Below, in pieces: positions 23,600-31,256 of a DNA stretch of 36,647 nt (its first letter is position 1; each line of letters opens with the position of its first letter). The DNA lies in contig NZ_CALXEE010000013.1 in assembly GCF_944387245.1 (NCBI RefSeq), positions 1 through 36,647 of the forward strand, written 5' to 3'. The DNA is from an uncultured Intestinimonas sp. (lineage in GTDB: Bacteria > Bacillota > Clostridia > Oscillospirales > Oscillospiraceae). The notes beneath the pieces were generated by a model. It was not told where the DNA came from and searched no databases. It saw nothing but the letters and a program-made list of their open reading frames with translations. The position numbers and the translations under genes were made by a program.

Positions 23600-24340
23600 A
23601 TGCCCATCATCTACCTCTCTCCCTCCACCCAGGAGAACAACCTCTATGTGAGCGGCGGCTCCGAAGAGTACTGGATGAACCGTCTGGCCGACGCCATGGT
23701 GCCCTACCTGGACGCCTCCGGCATCCGCTACGTGCGGAACACCCCCGACATGACCGCCTCCAGCTCCATCACCGCCTCCAACCGGGGCAATTACGACCTC
23801 CATCTGGCCCTCCACTCCAACGCCGCCCCGGAGGGGCGCTACGGAGAGGTGCGGGGCGTGCTGGTCTTTTACTACCCCGGCAGCGCTAAGGGTCGCCGGG
23901 CCGCCGAGATTATGGCGGAGAATTTGAAGCGGATCTACCCCATCCCCTCCCTGGTCCGGGCCGAGGCCACCACCACCATCGGTGAGGTCCGCAGGGTCCG
24001 GGCCCCCTCCGTCTTTCTGGAGCTGGGCTACCACGACAACCCGGACGACGCCGCCTGGGTGAAGAGCCAGCTGGAGCTCATCGCCCAAACCCTGGTGGGC
24101 TCCCTGTGCCAATACTTCGGCATCCCCTTCCTCACTCCGGTGCCGGAGCGCCGGGGAGTGGTGGACGTGTCCTGGGGCTCCCTCAACATCCGCGCCCGGC
24201 CCGACCGCTCCGCCCCCATCCTGGCTCGGGCCTATGACGGCGCCCGTCTCACCATTATTAACCAGTGGCAGGGGTGGTATCTGGTCCGCTTCGGGGATGT
24301 GACCGGTTACGCCAGCGGGGACTATATCACCCTGGTTTGA
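23600..24340 (+). CDS. N-acetylmuramoyl-L-alanine amidase with C-terminal SH3 domain
   Basis: A 246-residue protein. An Amidase_3-like domain (1-175) begins IIYLSPSTQENN, with LALHSNAA near 75 supplying a zinc His and FLELGYHDN near 144 the catalytic Glu. A bacterial SH3 domain follows (about 188-246: GSLNIRARPDRSAPILARAY, then WQGWYLVRFGDVTGYASGDY). Such enzymes cut the muramoyl-peptide bond of peptidoglycan. There is no signal peptide from ATG 23600, which follows AAAGGAGG, so export, if any, would need holin-like release or lysis. It follows rsmA by 62 bp. Confidence 0.85.
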   Translation: MPIIYLSPSTQENNLYVSGGSEEYWMNRLADAMVPYLDASGIRYVRNTPDMTASSSITASNRGNYDLHLALHSNAAPEGRYGEVRGVLVFYYPGSAKGRRAAEIMAENLKRIYPIPSLVRAEATTTIGEVRRVRAPSVFLELGYHDNPDDAAWVKSQLELIAQTLVGSLCQYFGIPFLTPVPERRGVVDVSWGSLNIRARPDRSAPILARAYDGARLTIINQWQGWYLVRFGDVTGYASGDYITLV

Positions 24341-24415
24341 GGCCCTCTGTGACGTTCATAGAAAGTTCACAGAGCGTTCTAAATCTGTCCATCACTTCTG
24401 TGTGGGGTGTGGTAT

Positions 24416-24557
24416 CCTAATACTCGCAAGGACCCAAACCATTCCAACCTCCTCCCTCTCTCTCTTTGCAACACCGCTGTGCTCCCCGGAGAGGCAGCCG
24501 CTTCTCCGGGGAGACAGACCAAAACTTCCGCCGACAGCCTGGCTGCCGGCGTTTTTT
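24416..24557 (+). ncRNA. Candidate small RNA with anti-Shine-Dalgarno tract
   Basis: This gene-free interval contains a 24-base C/U tract (24444-24467, including CCTCCT at 24448-24453, the 16S anti-SD core), then a 10-bp stem (24482-24491 with 24504-24513), then an intrinsic terminator. Firmicutes trans-acting sRNAs often have this form: an exposed C-rich seed between hairpins. Upstream -10-like TATCCT or TAATAC lies near 24411-24420, with only weak -35 candidates. No plus-strand gene follows the terminator, so it is not a leader. Expression is not shown. Confidence 0.4.
24529..24557 (+). terminator. Rightward intrinsic terminator of the candidate sRNA
   Basis: CGCCGACAGCC pairs with GGCTGCCGGCG (one A/C mismatch), followed by six T. 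Confidence 0.75.
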
Positions 24558-24565
24558 GCATCCAG

Positions 24566-24606
24566 ACAAAACAGGACGCGGCAGAGTACTCTGCCGCGTC
24601 CTGTTT
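24566..24606 (-). terminator. Terminator of the cobalamin importer operon
   Basis: A perfect 34-base palindromic hairpin (24571-24604) overlaps the ATPase stop codon, with a short U run on the minus strand. Confidence 0.65.
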
Positions 24607-25384
24607 ATGTGTTCGATCTATGGCTGCCGGGGTGATAGAAGATGCGCAGCCCACCCCCTCTGTCCCGGAGCACCTCGGCCTCCACCTTGTAGACCGCCCG
24701 GATCAGCTCGGGGGTGAGCACCTCCTCCGGCCTGCCGGCGGCCACCACCCTTCCCTCCTTGACCGCGTAGAGCCGGTCGCAATACATGGCGGCGATGTTC
24801 AGGTCGTGGATGGCGGCGATCACCGTCCGGTCCAGCCCCTTCACAATGTCCATGAGCTGGAGTTGGTACTTGATGTCCAGATGGTTGGTAGGCTCGTCCA
24901 GGATGAGGCAGGGAGTGTCCTGGGCCAGGGCCCGGGCCAGGATGACCCGCTGCTGCTCGCCCCCGGAGAGGGTGGCGAAGGAGCGTTGGGCAAAGTCCGC
25001 CATGCCCACCGTCTCCAGGGCCTGGGCCACCATCTGATGGTCCCGGGCATTGTCCCGTTCCAGAGCCCGCTTGTGAGGTGAGCGGCCCATCATGACCACG
25101 TCCCGGACGGAGAAGTCGAAGCTATAGTAGTTGTGCTGGGCCACCACGGCCACCTGCCGGGCGGACTCCTTATAGCTGTAATCGGAAAGTGCCTTTCCGT
25201 CCAGCCAGACGGCACCTCCCGTGGGCCTCAGGACCCGGTAGATGCACTTGAGCAGGGTGCTCTTGCCGCTGCCGTTGGGGCCGATGACCCCCACCAGCTC
25301 CCCCCGCTCCGCCCGGAGGTCCACTCCACCGAGGATTTGGCTGCCCCCCAGGACGGCCTGGACGTCTGACGCACGGATTTCCAT
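24605..25384 (-). CDS. btuD: ABC transporter ATPase, cobalamin (BtuD-like)
   Basis: A 259-residue ATPase of the FecE/BtuD group. Walker A GPNGSGKS is at 35-42, the Q-loop near VVAQHNYY (80-87), the signature LSGGEQQR from 139, and Walker B with D-loop ILDEPTNHLD at 161-170. The switch His lies in AAIHDLNIA. It energises the adjoining permease, with which it overlaps by one base. Homologs also carry iron-siderophores; the riboswitch upstream of the operon argues for a corrinoid. Gene symbol by function, moderate certainty. Confidence 0.85.
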   Translation of the reverse strand: MEIRASDVQAVLGGSQILGGVDLRAERGELVGVIGPNGSGKSTLLKCIYRVLRPTGGAVWLDGKALSDYSYKESARQVAVVAQHNYYSFDFSVRDVVMMGRSPHKRALERDNARDHQMVAQALETVGMADFAQRSFATLSGGEQQRVILARALAQDTPCLILDEPTNHLDIKYQLQLMDIVKGLDRTVIAAIHDLNIAAMYCDRLYAVKEGRVVAAGRPEEVLTPELIRAVYKVEAEVLRDRGGGLRIFYHPGSHRSNT

Positions 25385-26451
25385 CAGTCACCACCTCCGA
25401 AGCCATATTTTTTTCGGGCCATGAGGTAGACGAAGGCGGGCGCTCCCACCAGGGCAGTGAGCACACCGATGGGCAGCTCGTTGCCCGGCAGGATAACCCG
25501 GCAGAGCACGTCGGCCCATACCAGGAAGATGGCCCCCAGGAGGGCAGAGACGGGGATGAGCTTTTTGTGGTCGGTACCGAAGAGCATCCGTACCACATGG
25601 GGGATGAGCAGCCCTACAAAGCCGATGAGTCCCGCCTTGTAGACTGCGGAGCCCACCATCACTGCCGCCACCGTCAGGTAGATGAGCCGCCACCGGTGGA
25701 GGTCGGTGCCCAGGGTGACAGCGCAATCGTCCCCCAACAACATCAGGTTGAGATTTCGATACTGGCTCCAGAAAAAGAGTGTCCCCAATACCGCCACGGC
25801 AACGATGACGGCGTTGCTCCCCCAGTCGGCGGCGGCCAGAGAGCCCATGGACCACTGGACCACAGCGCTAGCGGCGTGGTCGTCATTGAGGAGGAAGATG
25901 AAGAAGTTGGAGAAGCCGGCACACACAGCGCTGAGGGCGGTACCGGCCAGGAGGAGCTTGACGGCGTTGGACCTGCCTCCCAGATTGGCCAGAGCCATCA
26001 CTCCCAGAGAGACCAGCAGCGCCCCGGCGCAGCCCAGCACCCCCATGGCGCTGCCCCCCAGAAGGCCTCCCACTCCCAGCAGCATGGCCAGGGAGGCACC
26101 CAGGTAGGCGCCGGAGGACACACCCAGCACATAGGGGTCGGCCAAGGGATTTTTGACGATGGCCTGCATGACGGCTCCACAGACCGAGAGCCCCATACCC
26201 ACCCCCACGGCCAGGATCAGCCGGGGCAGCCGAATGAGCCACACCACGTCGTGGACACTGCCCCCGGCGGATGCCGTCCCGCCTGGGAGCAGGGCCTTCA
26301 GCTCTTCCAAAATAACCTGGTACACCTGCCCCAGGGGGATGGACACGGTGCCAAAGCTGACGGCGGCCAGGAGGGAGAGCAGCAGCGCCCCCAACAGACC
26401 CAGACAGACCAGGAGGTAGGCTGAATTAGCCCCAAAACGGTTCCGTTCCAC
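25384..26451 (-). CDS. btuC: ABC transporter permease, FecCD/BtuC family
   Basis: A 355-residue integral membrane protein with about ten hydrophobic segments. It has the family loops LPRLILAVGVGMGLSVCGAV and PLADPYVLGVSSGA near residues 75-115, and GFVGLLIPHVVRM and ELPIGVLTALVGAPAFVYLM near the C-terminus. It starts at GTG 26451, 5 bp after the binding-protein stop, without a clear ribosome site, so coupling is likely. It should form a homodimer with two BtuD subunits. Confidence 0.88.
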   Translation of the reverse strand: MERNRFGANSAYLLVCLGLLGALLLSLLAAVSFGTVSIPLGQVYQVILEELKALLPGGTASAGGSVHDVVWLIRLPRLILAVGVGMGLSVCGAVMQAIVKNPLADPYVLGVSSGAYLGASLAMLLGVGGLLGGSAMGVLGCAGALLVSLGVMALANLGGRSNAVKLLLAGTALSAVCAGFSNFFIFLLNDDHAASAVVQWSMGSLAAADWGSNAVIVAVAVLGTLFFWSQYRNLNLMLLGDDCAVTLGTDLHRWRLIYLTVAAVMVGSAVYKAGLIGFVGLLIPHVVRMLFGTDHKKLIPVSALLGAIFLVWADVLCRVILPGNELPIGVLTALVGAPAFVYLMARKKYGFGGGD

Positions 26452-26456
26452 GGCGT

Positions 26457-27482
26457 TCAGAGGTCCAGGCCGGGGTACATGCCCTGGGCCAAGGTTTTGA
26501 GGCCGTCGATGGTACGGGGACCGCTGGCGTACATGTCGCCCAGCATAATGAGGTGAACCCGGCCGCTCTGCACCGCCGACAGGCTGGCCAGGGCGGGGTC
26601 GTCCTGGATGGCAGCAAGCTGCTCCGCCCGGACGGCGTCAGGGTCGTCCCCGGCATAGGCCATATAGACCACGAAGATCACATCGGGATCGAAGGCCACC
26701 AGATCCTCTTTGCCCATGTCGCTTCCGTCGGGCCTGGCCAACTCTCCGCCCAGAGCCGTGACCATATCCCCGGCCAGAGAGTCGGCGCCGTAATTGGTGA
26801 TCGTGCCGCCGGCCGTGGGCTCCACCACCGCCACCCGGACGGGGTCCTGGCCCTGAGCGGCGGCTAGGGTGGCCTCCACCTGGCCCTTCATCTCGTCCAC
26901 CAGGGCCTGGGCCTTCTCCTCCACGTCAAAGATCTTTCCGATGTTCAGAATGTCAGTGTATTCGTTCTCCAGGGTGCGGGCGCCGCCGGGGACGGTGTTG
27001 GAGTTCATGTAGGTCCCCACCCCCTTCTCGTTCCAGGCCCCCACGTCGCCCAGCTTCTTCTCCCCAAAGTAGGAGCCCCAGGAGAAGATCATGTCCGGCT
27101 CCAGGAGGGTGACCGTCTCCTTGTCGGGGGCAAAGACGGTCTCGTCGTAGTGCATCTGGGCAAAGCCGTCCTTCCACTCGTCCTTGACCTCGTTATCCAG
27201 GCCGTAGGAGGCCAGCACATGGTCCTCCAGTCCCAGGGCGATCATGGTCTCGATGCAGCCCTGGTACACAGCGACGACCTTCTCCGGCGCCTTTTCGTAG
27301 GTGTAGGTCACCGGCTCGCCGGCGTAGTTGTAGTTGGTGATGGTCACCGGGTAGTGCCCGCTCTGGGGCTGGGTCTCCGTGGGCACCGGGGTCGTTGTCG
27401 CCGTTTTTCCGGCGGAACAGGCGGTCAGAGAGACCGTCAGGGCCAGGGCCGTCAGGGCGGCCAGCGTCTTTGTGTTTTTCAT
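26457..27482 (-). CDS. btuF: Corrinoid/siderophore-type substrate-binding lipoprotein (BtuF-like)
   Basis: A 341-residue lipoprotein. The signal peptide starts MKNTKTLAALTALALTVSLT and is followed by ACSAG with lipobox Cys near 22. A Thr/Pro-rich linker leads to a helical-backbone binding domain (AYDDEV-like segments; PEKVVAVYQGCIETMIALGL; DLVAFDPDVIFVVY). It delivers ligand to BtuC on the outer face of the membrane. I chose ATG 27482 because AGGAG lies 8 bp upstream; a longer reading would run into the riboswitch leader. First gene of the importer operon. Confidence 0.87.
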   Translation of the reverse strand: MKNTKTLAALTALALTVSLTACSAGKTATTTPVPTETQPQSGHYPVTITNYNYAGEPVTYTYEKAPEKVVAVYQGCIETMIALGLEDHVLASYGLDNEVKDEWKDGFAQMHYDETVFAPDKETVTLLEPDMIFSWGSYFGEKKLGDVGAWNEKGVGTYMNSNTVPGGARTLENEYTDILNIGKIFDVEEKAQALVDEMKGQVEATLAAAQGQDPVRVAVVEPTAGGTITNYGADSLAGDMVTALGGELARPDGSDMGKEDLVAFDPDVIFVVYMAYAGDDPDAVRAEQLAAIQDDPALASLSAVQSGRVHLIMLGDMYASGPRTIDGLKTLAQGMYPGLDL

Positions 27483-27521
27483 GGGGAGCGCTCCTTTCCT
27501 GCTTCCATGTGTCTCCCGCCG

Positions 27522-27557
27522 AAAAACAACGGCCGCCTGCCCAACCGGGCAGACGGC
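27522..27557 (-). terminator. Expression-platform terminator of the cobalamin riboswitch
   Basis: On the minus strand, GCCGTCTGCCC and GGGCAGGCGGC (one G-T pair) form an 11-bp stem with a GGTT loop, followed by CGTTGTTTTT. It lies between the aptamer and btuF, so bound cobalamin would favour premature termination. Confidence 0.75.
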
Positions 27558-27635
27558 ACCAAAACAGCACCCGGCAAAGGCCGTGCACCGTTTCAACAGA
27601 CTGCTCTCAGCGGAAGACATCTCTGTTCTCATTCA

Positions 27636-27812
27636 ACCAAGCAGGTTTCCTGGCTCACGGATCGCCGCGGGCCGCGCCTTCTCACCGCGCCCTGCGCGGC
27701 AATGGCATCTGCGGCTCGCTCCCCGTTCACAGTGACCGGATCGCTCGGGACTCTCACCCGATTCCCTTTTACCCCAGCCGGAGCTGGGCACTTGCCGAAT
27801 ATGTAGTTGTGA
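27636..27812 (-). promoter_or_regulatory. Cobalamin (adenosylcobalamin-type) riboswitch
   Basis: Read on the minus strand, the segment holds the B12-box pattern GAGCCAGGAAACCTGC (27641-27656), GGGAATCGGGTGAGAGTCCC (27749-27766 region) and GGTCACTGTGA, in the expected order. Length (about 175 bases) and the position ahead of btuF fit the family. It identifies the downstream ABC importer as a corrinoid transporter. Confidence 0.92.
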
Positions 27813-27911
27813 CAGTCCCCTATTCTAGAGGATGCGCCCCCGGTTGTCAAGCACCATACCGGAACAGGGCGTCTTTCTCCCGGTTATCCCCACACCGCAG
27901 TGACGCAAGGC

Positions 27912-27951
27912 AAGAAAGAAGCGCATCGCAAGTGAAACACTTGCGATGCGC
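27912..27951 (-). terminator. Terminator of tRNA-Arg copy 2
   Basis: A 14-bp perfect stem (27921-27951) directly abuts the tRNA CCA end, followed by a U-rich stretch. Confidence 0.85.
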
Positions 27952-28028
27952 TGGTACGGCTGAAGGGATTCGAACCCCCGACCTACTGGTTCGTAGCCAG
28001 TCACTCTATCCAGCTGAGCTACAGCCGC
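27952..28028 (-). tRNA. tRNA-Arg(ACG), copy 2
   Basis: A complete 77-base cloverleaf with encoded CCA. The acceptor is GCGGCTG/CAGCCGT, the anticodon arm ACTGG-CTACGAA-CCAGT (anticodon ACG, read as ICG) and the T arm GGGGGTTCGAATCCC. It decodes CGU, CGC and CGA after A34-to-inosine editing by TadA. The mature sequence is identical to the copy at 28201-28277. Confidence 0.97.
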
Positions 28029-28068
28029 TTGTCGCCTTCCAGGAAATTCTCCCTGACAGTTAAATCTT

Positions 28069-28097
28069 ATTTTATAGCATATTCCGCCAATTGTCAA
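28069..28097 (-). promoter_or_regulatory. Promoter of tRNA-Arg copy 2
   Basis: On the minus strand, a perfect TTGACA (28092-28097), a 17-bp spacer and TAAAAT (28069-28074). Confidence 0.8.
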
Positions 28098-28160
28098 GTG
28101 CTATTTAGGGCGCAGCCCCTTATTTTTATCTATGTTATGTTTTAAAGAAGGCGGTCAAGG

Positions 28161-28199
28161 AAGAAAAAAGCGCATCGCAAGTAAAATACCTGCGATGCA
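28161..28199 (-). terminator. Terminator of tRNA-Arg copy 1
   Basis: A hairpin at 28170-28199, related to but less perfect than that of copy 2, abuts the CCA end and is followed by a U run. Confidence 0.8.
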
Positions 28200-28200
28200 C

Positions 28201-28277
28201 TGGTACGGCTGAAGGGATTCGAACCCCCGACCTACTGGTTCGTAGCCAGTCACTCTATCCAGCTGAGCTACAGCCGC
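28201..28277 (-). tRNA. tRNA-Arg(ACG), copy 1
   Basis: Same 77-base sequence, anticodon and encoded CCA as copy 2. The flanks (leader CTGACAG, hairpin terminator) are similar but diverged, so the whole transcription unit of about 249 bp was duplicated and the tRNA kept identical. Confidence 0.97.
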
Positions 28278-28315
28278 TTACTGTCTTCAGAGATGTTGTC
28301 CCTGACAGCCAGATT

Positions 28316-28344
28316 ATAATAGCACACCCTTTGAGGAAATGCAA
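28316..28344 (-). promoter_or_regulatory. Promoter of tRNA-Arg copy 1
   Basis: On the minus strand, TTGCAT (28339-28344), a 17-bp spacer and TATTAT (28316-28321); TATAAT three bases on is an alternative -10. Confidence 0.65.
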
Positions 28345-28354
28345 GAGATATTTT

Positions 28355-28410
28355 TAAAAAAAGACAATTTTTTTGTGGCGGGCGGGGAGGACCCCCGCCC
28401 GCACCCTATG
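28355..28410 (-). terminator. Probable terminator of the Gly/Cys-rich gene
   Basis: A GC-rich hairpin (GCGGGCGGGGG with its near-complement, about 28379-28403) is followed on the minus strand by A7-TTGTC-T7, itself a small hairpin with a U run. Confidence 0.55.
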
Positions 28411-28415
28411 TCTCC

Positions 28416-28580
28416 TCAGCAGCAGCCGTTGCTGCCGCCGCAGCCACAGTTATTGCCGCAGCTGTTGCCGCAGCCACCCCAACTACCACCGCAGCAGCAG
28501 ATCAGGATGATGATCAGAATGATCCACAGGCAGCTGCCGCCGCCAAAGCCGCCGATCCCGCAGCCGTTGTTGCACCCCAT
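28416..28580 (-). CDS. Small Gly/Cys-rich membrane protein
   Basis: A 54-residue protein. A short Gly/Cys head (MGCNNGCGIGGFGGGS) precedes one membrane segment (LWIILIIILI), and then a tail built of Cys, Gly, Asn and Ser (CCCGGSWGGCGNSCGNNCGC and on). Proteins like this are annotated in Clostridia as 'chorion class high-cysteine' or YjcZ-like; no function is known to me. It starts at ATG 28580 behind GGGAGG. The Cys density suggests metal binding or cross-linking, perhaps in spores; this is a guess. Confidence 0.65.
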   Translation of the reverse strand: MGCNNGCGIGGFGGGSCLWIILIIILICCCGGSWGGCGNSCGNNCGCGGSNGCC

Positions 28581-28679
28581 AATGAAGTACCTCCCAATGA
28601 GATGGTAGACCGTCTCCGGCCTCCATCTCATCCTATGCGCGGGCTGGCATTTCGTGCGCTGCAAATGAAAACTGACCCC

Positions 28680-29825
28680 TTACAGCCGGGAGACAGTCAC
28701 ACCGGCCCGTACTGTGATCACCACCGCCTGATCCAGGACTCCATCGGCCACCAGCCGCTCTTGAAGGGTGCCGCTGCCGTTCTTCTGCTCAGCGTCCAGA
28801 GCGAAATAGGAGAGATAGACCACGTGGGCCCGCAGAAAGGTACCGCTTTCCAGGGTCTGCCGCTCCCCCGCCGTCAGGACGCCCAGCTCCACGCTCCGCT
28901 GAAGGGCAGTATCCCAGGTGAAATCGGGACTCTCTCCGCTGTCGCTGTATCCCAGTGCGCGCAGCAGGAAAATCACATACTGTTTGGCAGTCAGGGTGTC
29001 GTTGGTTCCGAAGAGCTTGGCCGCCTCGTCCATGCCCTTGGTATACCCCTTCTCATAGGCGTAGGCCACATAGCTCTGACACCAAGCCGGCACATCTGTG
29101 AAGGGACACGCCGCCGTGGTGGCCAGGGCTGCCTTCTCCTCCCCGATGAGGCGGAGGAACATGATGAGGCCCTGGATGCGGGTGGGCCCCTGCTCCAGGT
29201 CGTAGCCGGAGCCATAGCCCGTACCGCTGCCCTGGAAGAGCCCCATAATGTGCAGAGCGTCCGCTAAGGTGTTATAGTCAGTCTTGCTGCTCTCTGTCAA
29301 GGTATAGTACCCCTCCAGGGAAATCACCGCAGTGGGAGAGGTCACCGTGATGGTGGCCGTGGTGTCCTCCATCACCAGATATCGCCGACCCTGGGTCAGG
29401 GTGCCTGCCCCCTTTTCCCACCCGTTGGAGAGGTCAATAGTCTTTTTCCCATTGCAGGAGAGGTCCCCGCTGCCGGCCAGCAGCAGAAAACCCGACCCGG
29501 CGGTCACCTGAATGGTATCCCCCTGCTTGACCCGGATGTCCTGGAAGGCGGCCTGATAGCTGCCACTGCGGGAGGTATCGCCGCTGAGCCGGGCCAGGTT
29601 GGCCTCGTGCTCCGCCTTCAGCCTGGCCTCGACGTCGGCATACAGGCTGTCATGGCGCTGGGTGATGCGGCTCTCCGCCTGGGCCACCGCCTGGGTGGTA
29701 TAGGTCCCGTCCACGTAGCTCTTGCTCACCAGCGGATCGTCCGACCCGCCGCCCACAGCCAGGGCCACAGAGGCGCAGAGCAGCACACCCGCCGCCCCTG
29801 TAACCACCAGTACTCGCTTTTTCAT
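28680..29825 (-). CDS. Secreted SLH-domain surface protein
   Basis: A 381-residue exported protein. The signal peptide starts MKKRVLVVTGAAGVLLCASV and ends near ALA. A coiled-coil-like segment follows (YTTQAVAQAESRITQRHDSL to about residue 80), then a beta-rich middle, then SLH-like repeats (CPFTDVPAWCQSYVAYAYEK followed by GYTKGMDEAAKLFGTNDTLT). SLH repeats bind pyruvylated or related cell-wall polymers. I chose ATG 29825 because AAGGAG lies upstream. It has its own promoter. Confidence 0.82.
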   Translation of the reverse strand: MKKRVLVVTGAAGVLLCASVALAVGGGSDDPLVSKSYVDGTYTTQAVAQAESRITQRHDSLYADVEARLKAEHEANLARLSGDTSRSGSYQAAFQDIRVKQGDTIQVTAGSGFLLLAGSGDLSCNGKKTIDLSNGWEKGAGTLTQGRRYLVMEDTTATITVTSPTAVISLEGYYTLTESSKTDYNTLADALHIMGLFQGSGTGYGSGYDLEQGPTRIQGLIMFLRLIGEEKAALATTAACPFTDVPAWCQSYVAYAYEKGYTKGMDEAAKLFGTNDTLTAKQYVIFLLRALGYSDSGESPDFTWDTALQRSVELGVLTAGERQTLESGTFLRAHVVYLSYFALDAEQKNGSGTLQERLVADGVLDQAVVITVRAGVTVSRL

Positions 29826-29880
29826 GTCAAACTCCTTTGTCCGTGGCTCCTGCCCGCCCATCGGGCGCGGCTTTCTTTCA

Positions 29881-29909
29881 AGTATAGCAAACCGGTCCTG
29901 GCCTTGCAA
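29881..29909 (-). promoter_or_regulatory. Promoter of the SLH protein gene
   Basis: On the minus strand, TTGCAA (29904-29909), a 17-bp spacer and TATACT (29881-29886). Confidence 0.7.
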
Positions 29910-29942
29910 TCCCCAGAACCCGGAAAGCCCCGCCCGGACGTG

Positions 29943-29980
29943 GAAAAAACAGCGCGGAGAGCTTCTCCGCTCTCCGCGTT
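29943..29980 (-). terminator. Terminator of the tsaE-tsaB-upp-GNAT operon
   Basis: CGCGGAGAG pairs with CTCTCCGCG, followed on the minus strand by CTGTTTTTT, 20 bp after the last stop codon. Confidence 0.85.
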
Positions 29981-29999
29981 TGATTCGCTCTGCTCGTTT

Positions 30000-30581
30000 T
30001 TACTGAGGAATCTTCTCCAGACCCTGCCACAGCTCGCTGCGGAGGACCATGTGGATGTGATCCTCCCACACGCCGTTGATCTTCAGGTATTTGAGGGCCA
30101 GTCCCTCGTTGTAAAAGCCGGCCTTCTCCGCCACCCGGAGGGAGGCCTTGTTCCGGGGCATGATATTGGCCTCGATACGGTGGAGGCCCAGATCGGAAAA
30201 GGCAATATCGGAGGCGGCCTTCACCGCCTCGGTCATATACCCCCGGCAGAGGTGCGCCCCGTCCAGCTTGTAGCCCATGTGGCAGGACTGAAAAGCTCCC
30301 CGGACCAGGTTGTTGAGCCCCACCATGCCAATGATGGTCTCTGGCTCCTCCTTTAAAGAAAGGTAGAACCGATAGCCCCGGTCCTCTTCCGCCAGAGCGG
30401 CGTCCCGCTCCAGAGAGGCCCGCTGGCTGGCCTCCGTGAAGAAGTCCTCCTCCCGCTCCGGGTCAAAGGCGGAGAAGAAGGTACGGTTCCGGCGGTAGTA
30501 GTCAACCAGAGCGGGTGCAAGGGACGGCGCGGCCAGCCGCAGGGCCAGCCGCGCCGTCTCATAGACAGACTTACACTGCAT
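30000..30581 (-). CDS. GNAT family acetyltransferase, RimJ/RimL type
   Basis: A 193-residue GNAT_3 protein: ETARLALRLAAPSLAPALVD at the start, HMGYKLDGAHLCRGYMTEAV as the acetyl-CoA segment, and LHRIEANIMPRNKASLRVAE with the following KAGF, all typical of RimJ/RimL. It may acetylate a protein N-terminus or a small amine. Its ATG overlaps the upp stop (TAATG) and lacks a good ribosome site, so translation is coupled. Last gene of its operon. Confidence 0.88.
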   Translation of the reverse strand: MQCKSVYETARLALRLAAPSLAPALVDYYRRNRTFFSAFDPEREEDFFTEASQRASLERDAALAEEDRGYRFYLSLKEEPETIIGMVGLNNLVRGAFQSCHMGYKLDGAHLCRGYMTEAVKAASDIAFSDLGLHRIEANIMPRNKASLRVAEKAGFYNEGLALKYLKINGVWEDHIHMVLRSELWQGLEKIPQ

Positions 30582-31213
30582 TACTTGGTGCCAAAAATCC
30601 GGTCGCCGGCGTCGCCCAGGCCGGGGACGATGTAGCCGTGCTCATTGAGCTTCTCGTCCAGGGCAGCGCAGTAGATCTCCACGTCGGGGTGATCCTTGCG
30701 GACCCGCTCCACGCCCTCGGGGGCGGCGATGATGTTCATGAGCTTGATGTGCTTGACGTCGTAGTTCTTGATGAACTGGATGGCAGCGGAGGCAGAGCCA
30801 CCGGTGGCCAGCATGGGGTCCAGGATGATGACGTCCCGCTCGGAGATGTCGGTGGGCATCTTGCAGTAGTACTCCACAGGCTCCAGGGTGTCGGGGTCAC
30901 GGTACAGGCCGATGTGGCCCACCTTGGCGGAGGGGATCAGGGTCAGAATGCCGTCCACCATCCCCAGGCCGGCCCGGAGGACAGGGACGATGGCCAGCTT
31001 CTTGCCGGCCAGGATGCGGAAGGTACCGGTGGCCACAGGGGTCTTGATGGTGACCTCCTCGGTGGGCAGGTCCCGGGTGGCCTCATAGCACATGAGGGTG
31101 GCGATCTCGGAGACGATCTCTCTAAACTCCTTGACGCCGGTGCGCTCATCCCGGAGGATGGCCAGCTTGTGCTGGATCAGAGGGTGGTCAAAAATGTGTA
31201 CCATTTTATCCAT
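30581..31213 (-). CDS. upp: Uracil phosphoribosyltransferase
   Basis: Salvages uracil to UMP with PRPP; 210 residues, normal length. The PRPP loop DPMLATGGS is at 132-140, the [11 protein letters not shown] flexible region at 78-88 and the uracil-binding [13 protein letters not shown] at the C-terminus. It starts at ATG 31213 behind GGGGAAG, 43 bp after tsaB. Confidence 0.96.
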   Translation of the reverse strand: MDKMVHIFDHPLIQHKLAILRDERTGVKEFREIVSEIATLMCYEATRDLPTEEVTIKTPVATGTFRILAGKKLAIVPVLRAGLGMVDGILTLIPSAKVGHIGLYRDPDTLEPVEYYCKMPTDISERDVIILDPMLATGGSASAAIQFIKNYDVKHIKLMNIIAAPEGVERVRKDHPDVEIYCAALDEKLNEHGYIVPGLGDAGDRIFGTK

Positions 31214-31256
31214 GTCGTTCTTCCCCTTTATCGTTTTTCATGGTCATTTCTTTTTC

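Noticed and set aside
28416-28664. Longer start (82 codons) for the Gly/Cys-rich protein
   Set aside because: The extra 28 codons have no ribosome site, while ATG 28580 follows GGGAGG at a good distance.
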